NCBI GenBank assembly: GCA_028717825.1
Contig: JAQUNB010000079.1
Coordinates: 1 to 6,090, forward strand
DNA from: Candidatus Omnitrophota bacterium
GTDB lineage: Bacteria; Omnitrophota; Gorgyraeia; Tantalellales; Tantalellaceae
DNA: 6,090 bases
Reading direction: 5' to 3'
The notes under the pieces were generated by a model. It was not told the DNA's origin. It searched no databases and was given only the letters and a program-made list of their open reading frames with translations. A program made the translations under genes and the position numbers. Positions 1 to 4,595 of the stretch are shown here, one piece after another; the first letter of the stretch is position 1, and every line of letters begins with the position of its first letter.

Positions 1-17
1 TTATATGTTTCGGCCAT
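1..17 (-). CDS. 5' end of an unidentified leftward gene (starts MAETY)
   Basis: Only the start codon and four further whole codons (M-A-E-T-Y) are in the window, with the rest beyond the left edge. The start at 17-15 is chosen because AGGAG (26-22) lies 4 nt upstream on the minus strand and a strong promoter (74-46) lies about 20 nt further up, giving a compact leader of roughly 20 nt. A longer overlapping minus-strand frame (213-1) runs in another register through the promoter and is rejected. Five residues cannot identify a product. Confidence concerns the existence of a gene start, not its function. Confidence 0.55.
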
Positions 18-45
18 ATCGCTCCTTTAGTTTTGTTCCGTAAAA

Positions 46-74
46 ACTATAGCATAAGAATATCCCGTTTTCAA
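46..74 (-). promoter_or_regulatory. sigma70-type extended -10 promoter of the leftward gene
   Basis: On the minus strand TTGAAA (74-69) is followed by a 17-nt spacer and TATAGT (51-46). TG at 54-53 sits one base before the -10 hexamer, making it an extended -10. Transcription would begin near position 39, about 20 nt before the ATG at 17, with AGGAG in between. Hexamers, spacing, TG and downstream RBS agree, so this is one of the better-supported promoters here. Confidence 0.75.
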
Positions 75-109
75 ATTTATCGTATACTCGGATTGCGTAA
101 TTAACTCCG

Positions 110-210
110 CTGGCTTTTACGGGTCCTGTCGGCATCAATTCTGCGCGCATCCGCTCCCCTGCGGGGGATTGTGCTGTGCTCGAATCTCCGCTACCACCCG
201 TAAAAACCAG
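110..210. repeat. 101-nt element closed by 15-nt inverted arms, possible structured RNA or small mobile remnant
   Basis: Arms CTGGCTTTTACGGGT (110-124) and ACCCGTAAAAACCAG (196-210) are reverse complements at 14 of 15 positions. The one mismatch (c114/a206) becomes a G-U wobble if the minus strand is transcribed, so a minus-strand RNA would pair along all 15 positions. The 71-nt interior is GC-rich and holds a nested hairpin, TCCCC-TGC-GGGGGA around 155-168. No known riboswitch, tRNA or SRP signature was recognised. No transposase and no clear target duplication flank it. It lies upstream of the leftward promoter, so it is not part of that gene's leader. Confidence 0.75.
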
Positions 211-226
211 CATGAATTTTTACATC

Positions 227-245
227 ATCCGCGGCCGCGGCGGAT
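227..245. repeat. GC-rich palindrome between the divergent promoters
   Basis: CCGCGGCCGCGG (229-240) is a perfect 12-bp palindrome, and ATCCGC (227-232) with GCGGAT (240-245) forms a slightly offset 6-bp inverted repeat around it. It lies 9 nt upstream of the -35 of the diguanylate cyclase promoter, where an operator or activator site could sit. No regulator is identified, and the palindrome could be incidental. Confidence 0.4.
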
Positions 246-253
246 CTACCCTA

Positions 254-281
254 TTGCATTTCGCCCGCCGATAGGTATACT
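254..281 (+). promoter_or_regulatory. promoter of the diguanylate cyclase gene
   Basis: TTGCAT (254-259), a 16-nt spacer and TATACT (276-281) form a sigma70-like promoter ending 36 nt before the ATG at 318. The ribosome site is weak: AAAGAG at 307-312, 5 nt before the start. This suggests modest expression, as is usual for signalling enzymes. The call rests on hexamers and position alone. Confidence 0.6.
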
Positions 282-317
282 TTTAAAAACAACGCTAAAC
301 AGTCCTAAAGAGCAAAA

Positions 318-1451
318 ATGAAATTATCATTCTTTAAAACACGCTACATCCTTTATTCCATCCTGATATCCGTGATCAGCTGGTTCTTATTCAACTTCCT
401 GCTCCAAAGCCAAAGCGTCATCATGTATAAATATTTCATAGAAAAGCCCGCGAACTACAATTTGGAGCGCGCTGAGCGATTAGCCGCGGCTATCTACCAA
501 AGCTTCCAAAAAGAAGTCCCGACCCCCAGCATCCCCGCGATCGAAAGTTTCATCAGTAAATATAACGATATTCCTTTTTTGAGCGTCAATTTTATATACA
601 AGGATAAAGACGGGATAATGAAAAGCGTCTTAAGAGATGTTAAGCAGATCGATATCCTAAGCGCCGAATATGTCTACCCCATACAATACGACGGCAAAGA
701 CACCGGAACGCTTTTAGTTTATGACATAAACAAGGAGTACAAAAAAGGTCTTCAGGAATATACCCACATGATGAACTTAACACGATGGTCTTTCGCGTTC
801 CTGCTCGTCCTCATCTTCTCCATACTCCTTTATAGGGAATACAGCGAGAAAATAGAAAAAGAAAAACGCATAGCCGAGTACAGAGCTGTCCACGACGGCC
901 TCACCGGGTTATATACACAAAAATATTTTAAGGAACATTTGGAAAAAGAGATCATGCGCTGCCAAAGATATAACCGACCTGTTTCGCTTATCATGTGTGA
1001 TATAGATAATTTTAAAATTTTTAATGATAGTTACGGTCATCTCGCCGGAGACTGTATACTGCATACCGTAGCCCAGATAATGGCGACGAACGTCCGCGCC
1101 TCCGATACCGTGGTAAGGTACGGCGGGGAAGAATTCGCGATCATGTTGATCGAGGCAGGTATAGCTGAAGTCGAAAGTGTTTCCCGGCGCATGAAGGACC
1201 TTACGGAACAAGCGATGGATATCGCCGGCAGGATCAAAAATAAGATCGAACACACGAAGATCGAAGTTAAAGACAAAAGGGTCAATGTCACTATCAGCAT
1301 GGGCATCGCTTCTTATGACGGCAGCCCTAACTATAAATCGGAACACCTGATAAGCGAAGCGGATCTTGCCCTTTATGAATCGAAAAAGAACGGCCGCAAT
1401 CAGATCACTCTATTTGATCCGGAGACCAAACAATTCATAAGGTTTCTGTAG
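318..1451 (+). CDS. membrane-anchored diguanylate cyclase (GGDEF domain)
   Basis: Makes the second messenger cyclic di-GMP from two GTP at the cytoplasmic face of the inner membrane. The 377-residue chain has a membrane helix at about 9-30, an extracytoplasmic sensor segment of about 120 residues (31-153), a second helix at about 155-172, a short charged linker, and a GGDEF domain from about 190 to 366. The active site is complete: GGEEF at 269-273, metal-binding D228 in DID, and guanine-contacting N236 and D245 in NDSYGHLAGD. The inhibitory I-site RASD (260-263) lies the standard five residues before GGEEF, so product feedback is expected. The entry motif DGLTGLYTQKYF (193-204) has T where N is usual. 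The sensor segment has the size of a single Cache-like domain, but I cannot assign a family or ligand. No EAL domain is present. The gene is monocistronic, divergent from the gene at the left edge and convergent with rfaD. Confidence 0.93.
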   Translation: MKLSFFKTRYILYSILISVISWFLFNFLLQSQSVIMYKYFIEKPANYNLERAERLAAAIYQSFQKEVPTPSIPAIESFISKYNDIPFLSVNFIYKDKDGIMKSVLRDVKQIDILSAEYVYPIQYDGKDTGTLLVYDINKEYKKGLQEYTHMMNLTRWSFAFLLVLIFSILLYREYSEKIEKEKRIAEYRAVHDGLTGLYTQKYFKEHLEKEIMRCQRYNRPVSLIMCDIDNFKIFNDSYGHLAGDCILHTVAQIMATNVRASDTVVRYGGEEFAIMLIEAGIAEVESVSRRMKDLTEQAMDIAGRIKNKIEHTKIEVKDKRVNVTISMGIASYDGSPNYKSEHLISEADLALYESKKNGRNQITLFDPETKQFIRFL

Positions 1452-1487
1452 AATTTTCTACCTTACTGCCCTAATGGCCCCCGCAAC

Positions 1488-1594
1488 AAACCCTAAACAC
1501 AAAACACTAAACTCTAAATAAATCCAAAACTCAAATTTTTCAAATCTAAAACAGAGGTTTTGAGTTTAAGATTTTAGGCTTATTTAGGGTTTAG
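1488..1594. repeat. AT-rich long imperfect palindrome between convergent genes, probably a shared terminator
   Basis: Left arm CTAAACTCTAAATAAATCC (1507-1525) pairs with 1577-1594 (reverse complement CTAAACCCTAAATAAGCC) with about two differences and a bulge. Alternative pairings overlap it: AAACCCTAAA (1488-1497) with 1583-1592, AAACTCAAA (1527-1535) with TTTGAGTTT (1559-1567), and the small hairpin AAAAC-AGAG-GTTTT (1548-1561). The right arm covers the rfaD stop codon (1593-1591) and reaches its last Leu codon. Both convergent transcripts run into it, so a bidirectional terminator is the simplest role, although there is no GC-rich stem. It resembles the CCCTAAA-rich dispersed palindromes of some uncultured bacteria. 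Confidence 0.6.
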
Positions 1595-2553
1595 AGGTAT
1601 TCCCCTTTTTCAAGGTATGAGATATAATCCTTAACCGATTCTTCGAGGCTCTGAAATTTGTGGTCGCATCCCGATGCTCTAAGTTTGGAGAGATCCGCTT
1701 GGGTAAAATATTGATATTTTCCCAATAAGTTTTGCGGCATATCCATATATTCGATAACGGGTCTTTTACCCATTGCCAAAAAAATAGCTCCGGCAAGATC
1801 GTTCCATGAGCGAGCCATACCGGTCCCCAGATTAAATATCCCGGATTTTCTGGGGTTAGAAAGGAAAAAATACATTACTTCCACGGCGTCTTTGACATAT
1901 ACAAAATCTCTCTTTTGCTCCCCATCGGCGTATTCACTAACGTATGATTTGAACAGTCTCATCCGCGACTCGTCGCGCACCACCGGGTAGGATTTGCATA
2001 TCACGCTCCGCATCTCCCCTTTATGATATTCGTTAGGTCCGAAAACGTTAAAAAACTTAAGCCCGACAACTTTATCCGCGAGTTTATTACTGAGCACCCA
2101 CAGGTCGAAGAGATGTTTTGAATAACCGTACATGTTCAACGGTTCAAGTTTCATGGTATCGTTATCTCTGTCAGAATATCCGCGCGTCCCGTCACCATAA
2201 GTGGCAGCGGAAGAAGCGTATAAAAAATATGCTTTATTGTTAAGAGCCCATTCCGCGAGTATTTTGGAATATTCATAATTGTTTTTCATAAAATAAGCAC
2301 AATCAGTAATTATCGTCGAGCTGCACGCGCCCATATGTATAACTGCCTTTTGGCTCGGTAGCTTGTGTTCTTGGACTAATTTAATAAAATCATTTTTATC
2401 GATGTAATCCTTAAACTTTTTGCCGACTAGATTTTTCCACTTTTCGGAGTTATCGAAATTATCGACAACAAGGACATCGGTTATCCCTTCTTTATTAAGT
2501 TTCCACAAGAAAGCGCTTCCTATAAAACCCGCGCCTCCGGTAAGTATTATCAT
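1591..2553 (-). CDS. rfaD: ADP-L-glycero-D-manno-heptose 6-epimerase
   Basis: Converts ADP-D-glycero-D-manno-heptose to the L-glycero form, the heptose donor for the inner core of lipopolysaccharide, in the cytoplasm. The 320-residue protein (E. coli HldD/RfaD has 310) is an extended SDR enzyme. It shows the nucleotide-binding GGAGFIGS (6-13), the family sequence HMGACSST (73-80), YASSAATYG (112-120), the Y142-xxx-K146 pair in YGYSK, and FFNVFGPNEYHKGEMRS (167-183) holding the second catalytic lysine, K178. KRDFVYVKD (214-222) and NLGTGMARSWNDL (241-253) follow as in HldD. The start is supported by AGGAG (2566-2562) 8 nt upstream. It follows lpxD by 38 nt and probably shares its transcript. 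The last codons lie inside the arm of a palindrome. The combination of motifs makes other SDR epimerases unlikely. Confidence 0.95.
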   Translation of the reverse strand: MIILTGGAGFIGSAFLWKLNKEGITDVLVVDNFDNSEKWKNLVGKKFKDYIDKNDFIKLVQEHKLPSQKAVIHMGACSSTIITDCAYFMKNNYEYSKILAEWALNNKAYFLYASSAATYGDGTRGYSDRDNDTMKLEPLNMYGYSKHLFDLWVLSNKLADKVVGLKFFNVFGPNEYHKGEMRSVICKSYPVVRDESRMRLFKSYVSEYADGEQKRDFVYVKDAVEVMYFFLSNPRKSGIFNLGTGMARSWNDLAGAIFLAMGKRPVIEYMDMPQNLLGKYQYFTQADLSKLRASGCDHKFQSLEESVKDYISYLEKGEYL

Positions 2554-2561
2554 CTCTTATT

Positions 2562-2566
2562 CTCCT
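2562..2566 (-). promoter_or_regulatory. ribosome binding site of rfaD
   Basis: AGGAG on the minus strand, 8 nt before the ATG at 2553. It lies in the 38-nt gap after the lpxD stop and fixes the start. No promoter is visible in this gap, supporting co-transcription with lpxD. Confidence 0.8.
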
Positions 2567-2591
2567 GTAACATTTAACGCAAAACCCGCGA

Positions 2592-3605
2592 CTATTCCAA
2601 TGACTCTTCTCTTAAAAGTTTTTTAACTTTGCGTTCGTTCCTGATGATCAAGGACAATAGACCATGCAACTTTCTTGCCTCACTGGCCTCTCTACTCGGG
2701 TACCCAAAAACTATTTTATTGTCCTCCACATCATTATGTATGCCTGTTTTCGCGCCCGCTTTAACATTTTTCCCGACCGAGACATGGTCCGAAACTCCTA
2801 CCATCCCGCCCAACAATGTACCTTCTCCTATCGTGCAGCTTCCGGCTATACCCGTAAGAGCGGCTATCATGACGTTTCTCTCGACCTTGACATTATGCGC
2901 GATCTGGACAAGGTTATCTATCTTAACATTATCACCGATAATGGTATTCGCGAAAGTCCCCCTGTCGATGCAGGCATTGGCTCCGATCTCAACATTATCG
3001 CCGATCATCACTTGCCCCATTTGCGGCACTTTATATATCTTCCCGCCTTGAGGGATAAACCCGAACCCGTCCGCACCGATAACCACACCGGCGTGTATTA
3101 CCCCTCTGTTCCCTATAACCGTATTATCATAGACCGTGACTTTCGCAAAAAGACGGGTGCCTTTGCCTATTCGAACATTTTTTCCGATATAACAGTGCGG
3201 CCCTATCTTCGCGTCGTCGCCTATTTCCGAGCCTTTATCTATTACCGCATAAGCCCCCACGGCAACGTTATTGCCGAGTTTTACATTTTCACCTATAACC
3301 GCAGTCGCATGAACGACACCTTTCTCCGGCGGCATCAGCTCAAGCATGGCGTTATACATCATCGTCATGGCAAGTTTCATATCTTTTACTTTTAGTATTG
3401 TTTTAGGATAGTTTTCAACATCGGTAGAGGTAAGAACACAGCCTGCCTTGCTCGATTTGACCCTCTCAAGATCTTTTCCGTCCATCGCGAAAGTTATATC
3501 ACCCTCTTTAGCGAGATCACAGGAAGTCATACCTGTAACGATCAGGTTCTCATCCCCTATCACGGTACCGTTAATGAACTGAGCTACATGTTTTAATGTG
3601 ATCAT
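2592..3605 (-). CDS. lpxD: UDP-3-O-acylglucosamine N-acyltransferase
   Basis: Third step of lipid A synthesis: transfers a 3-hydroxyacyl chain from acyl carrier protein to the 2-amino group of UDP-3-O-acyl-glucosamine. The 337-residue length is typical. An N-terminal uridine-binding domain (about 1-95) is followed by a left-handed parallel beta-helix of hexapeptide repeats (about 98-290) and a short C-terminal helix (about 305-335). The general-base histidine is H237 in QIAHNV, and the LpxD landmark GADGFGF is at 178-183. The ATG follows GAGGTG (3616-3611) by 5 nt and a promoter at 3670-3643. It heads a two-gene unit with rfaD. The usual neighbours (bamA, skp, fabZ, lpxA) are absent from the window. 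Its presence implies a lipid A-containing outer membrane. The acyl chain length used cannot be read from the sequence. Confidence 0.96.
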   Translation of the reverse strand: MITLKHVAQFINGTVIGDENLIVTGMTSCDLAKEGDITFAMDGKDLERVKSSKAGCVLTSTDVENYPKTILKVKDMKLAMTMMYNAMLELMPPEKGVVHATAVIGENVKLGNNVAVGAYAVIDKGSEIGDDAKIGPHCYIGKNVRIGKGTRLFAKVTVYDNTVIGNRGVIHAGVVIGADGFGFIPQGGKIYKVPQMGQVMIGDNVEIGANACIDRGTFANTIIGDNVKIDNLVQIAHNVKVERNVMIAALTGIAGSCTIGEGTLLGGMVGVSDHVSVGKNVKAGAKTGIHNDVEDNKIVFGYPSREASEARKLHGLLSLIIRNERKVKKLLREESLE

Positions 3606-3642
3606 TTTTTCACCTCGATTATTTAAAAAAATATCTTTTTAC

Positions 3643-3670
3643 ATTATACCTTTAACGGCGAAAAACTCAA
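3643..3670 (-). promoter_or_regulatory. promoter of the lpxD-rfaD operon
   Basis: Minus strand TTGAGT (3670-3665), 16-nt spacer, then a perfect TATAAT (3648-3643). The start point would be near 3636, leaving a leader of about 30 nt with GAGGTG before the ATG. The degenerate repeat tract begins only about 10 bp upstream of the -35. Confidence 0.75.
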
Positions 3671-3680
3671 AATGTTAATT

Positions 3681-3770
3681 GAAGAGCGTCTATAGTAGAG
3701 ATGGGAACTAACCGGCTAAAGAACGTATATAGTTGAGATGGAACGAGACGATTTGAAGAACGTCTATGGT
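3681..3770 (+). repeat. three degenerate tandem units of about 37 bp
   Basis: A 27-28 nt motif reading roughly GAAGARCGTMTATAGT followed by WGAGATGG and AAC occurs at 3681-3708 and again at 3717-3744. A third, truncated copy, GAAGAACGTCTATGGT, is at 3755-3770. Unit starts are 36 and 38 nt apart, with about 10 nt of unlike sequence between the motifs. Copies differ at about 5 of 27 positions. No open frame or promoter explains them. Confidence 0.7.
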
Positions 3771-3792
3771 ATATAGTGCCGGTGGAGACGAA

Positions 3793-3840
3793 CGTCTGGC
3801 AGATGGCATCTAGCATTTAGCATATGGCAGAGCGTCTGGC
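3793..3840 (+). repeat. heptanucleotide minisatellite flanked by CGTCTGGC direct repeats
   Basis: Five 7-nt units run without gaps: GGCAGAT (3798), GGCATCT (3805), AGCATTT (3812), AGCATAT (3819) and GGCAGAG (3826-3832), consensus RGCA followed by three variable bases. The block begins inside one CGTCTGGC (3793-3800) and is followed by another (3833-3840). The second copy continues into the small inverted repeat CGTC-TGGCG-GACG (3833-3845). Confidence 0.65.
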
Positions 3841-3845
3841 GGACG

Positions 3846-3946
3846 AAGGTTACATGATGTTACATAAGGTTAATTAAGGTCGCGCTTCTCGCGACGACGT
3901 AACCTCGTGTAACATTTATTAATTTGAATTAACCTCATGTAACCTT
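3846..3946. repeat. 101-nt palindrome built of inverted 10-nt repeat units
   Basis: Three decamers run rightward: GGTTACATGA (3848-3857), TGTTACATAA (3858-3867) and GGTTAATTAA (3868-3877). A tight hairpin follows, GTCGCG (3879-3884), CTTCT, CGCGAC (3890-3895). Five decamers then read on the minus strand in the same 10-nt register: GGTTACGTCG (3904-3895), TGTTACACGA (3914-3905), AATTAATAAA (3924-3915), GGTTAATTCA (3934-3925) and GGTTACATGA (3944-3935). The outer 12 bp (3846-3857 with 3935-3946) pair perfectly, and the second decamer pairs with 3905-3914 at 8 of 10 positions. Two decamers (3915-3934) bulge out of the right arm. No coding capacity is evident. Confidence 0.8.
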
Positions 3947-4012
3947 GATTAGCGATCAGCGTTGTTTACTAAGACGAAAACCGAACCCCAAAACACGAAT
4001 GACCAGCCATAA

Positions 4013-4057
4013 AAAAATTACCCCCGTTACTTATAAAAATTAACGGGGGTAATTTTT
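4013..4057. terminator. strong bidirectional intrinsic terminator after the HU-family gene
   Basis: A perfect 17-bp stem (4013-4029 with 4041-4057) contains CCCCCGTTA/TAACGGGGG and an 11-nt loop (4030-4040). On the minus strand it begins 14 nt past the HU stop and ends in seven T residues (complement of 4017-4011). On the plus strand it ends in five T. Its main user is the leftward HU gene, and it insulates that gene from the repeat tract. The stretch 3947-4010 between the repeats and this stem shows nothing recognisable. Confidence 0.92.
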
Positions 4058-4071
4058 CTGATGCTTAAAAC

Positions 4072-4356
4072 TTAGAGACTTTTTGATAAACTCTTGCCGC
4101 CCCTAAAAGTCACAACTTTTTTCGCGCCTATTTTTATCGCTTTCCCTGTCTGTGGGTTTCTTCCTATTCTTGCTTTTCTTGTTTTCATCTGGAAAGTGCC
4201 AAGTTCTGGAAGTCTAATAACTCTTTCGTTCGGCGTACCTTTTGTCAGTCTTGCGGTGAACGCACATACTACCGCATCATATGCTTTCGCGGCCTGCGTC
4301 TTTGTGCCAAATTTGCCAAGTTTCGCGATCGAATCAATAAATTCTGCTTTGTTCAT
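4072..4356 (-). CDS. HU/IHF-family DNA-binding protein
   Basis: Small dimeric nucleoid protein that binds and bends DNA. The 94 residues match the family length (about 90-100). Two N-terminal helices (about 3-38) carry the dimer core, starting MNKAEFIDSIA. The signature region follows: ELGTF (51-55, where GFG-F is usual), KTRKARIGRNPQTGK (58-72) with the DNA-intercalating proline P68 in the beta arm, then IKIGAKKVVTFRGGKSL. The start is set by AAGGAGG (4369-4363), 6 nt upstream, one of the best ribosome sites here. Together with a near-consensus promoter and a strong terminator this indicates a well-expressed single-gene unit. HU and IHF subunits cannot be told apart from the sequence alone. 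With no partner nearby, an HU-like homodimer is the simpler reading. Confidence 0.93.
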   Translation of the reverse strand: MNKAEFIDSIAKLGKFGTKTQAAKAYDAVVCAFTARLTKGTPNERVIRLPELGTFQMKTRKARIGRNPQTGKAIKIGAKKVVTFRGGKSLSKSL

Positions 4357-4400
4357 TACTGTCCTCCTTGTTTTGGTTAGAGTATAAAAAACTAGATACG

Positions 4401-4429
4401 AATATACTAGATTTCCGCGACTATGTCAA
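4401..4429 (-). promoter_or_regulatory. near-consensus promoter of the HU-family gene
   Basis: Minus strand TTGACA (4429-4424, perfect), 17-nt spacer, TATATT (4406-4401). The start point would lie near 4394, giving a leader of about 38 nt. The direct repeat ACTAGAT occurs at 4391-4397 and 4406-4412, flanking the -10 at a 15-bp step. It may be an operator, but no regulator is known. Confidence 0.8.
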
Positions 4430-4454
4430 TATCGAATAGCAAATTCAAGGGTTT

Positions 4455-4489
4455 CCGTAAACTAATATCATATGGCCCAGTATTTACGG
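4455..4489. repeat. small inverted repeat in the HU-pyrophosphatase spacer
   Basis: CCGTAAA (4455-4461) and TTTACGG (4483-4489) are perfect 7-nt inverted arms around 21 nt. It lies upstream of the HU promoter and downstream of the pyrophosphatase gene. Arms this short could arise by chance. Apart from this and the hairpin at 4551-4581, the 4430-4595 spacer holds nothing recognisable except a weak TTATCA-AAAA-TGATAA hairpin at 4510-4525. Confidence 0.35.
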
Positions 4490-4550
4490 GAGAGATAGCG
4501 TTTCGCTTATTATCAAAAATGATAAACAGGAAAGCAGATCACTTCTTTGA

Positions 4551-4581
4551 GCGGCATGAGGTCGATTTGACCCCATGCCGC
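4551..4581. terminator. GC-rich hairpin just after the pyrophosphatase stop
   Basis: GCGGCATG (4551-4558) pairs with CATGCCGC (4574-4581). After one mismatch GGTC (4560-4563) pairs with GACC (4569-4572) around the loop GATTT. It begins 14 nt beyond the hppA stop on the minus strand, the position expected of a terminator. No T-run follows on either strand, so it may act as a 3'-end stabilising stem or a factor-dependent stop. Confidence 0.6.
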
Positions 4582-4595
4582 GAACGTTATTCTGT

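Noticed and set aside
179..196. CTCGAATCTCCGCTACCA looks like a tRNA 3' end (T-loop plus CCA)
   Set aside because: The T-stem halves do not pair and no matching 5' acceptor strand exists on the plus strand.
188..199. Minus-strand GGGTGGTAGCGG resembles the T-box core GGGTGGTACCGCG
   Set aside because: The invariant ACC is AGC, there is no room for a specifier loop and stems before the cyclase gene, and the promoter of the downstream gene lies after it.
110..210. Integron attC site or cyclic di-GMP riboswitch next to the cyclase gene
   Set aside because: The arms lack the GTTRRRY/RYYYAAC cores of attC, and no GEMM-type conserved core was found on either strand.
1..213. 70-codon minus-strand open frame ending at the left edge
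   Set aside because: It runs through a strong promoter and the RBS of the MAETY gene in a different register, has no RBS of its own, and its sequence resembles no family I know. The inverted-repeat element accounts for most of it.
1488..1594. Telomere-like CCCTAAA repeats
   Set aside because: Copies are few and imperfect and sit inside a palindrome between bacterial genes. The resemblance is only compositional.
2664..3395. Long plus-strand open frame opposite lpxD (243 codons), with others opposite the cyclase, rfaD and hppA
   Set aside because: They are antisense shadows of well-recognised genes, with no RBS or family resemblance.
3681..3770. CRISPR-like array
   Set aside because: Repeats are imperfect, the gaps are only about 10 nt, and no cas gene is present.
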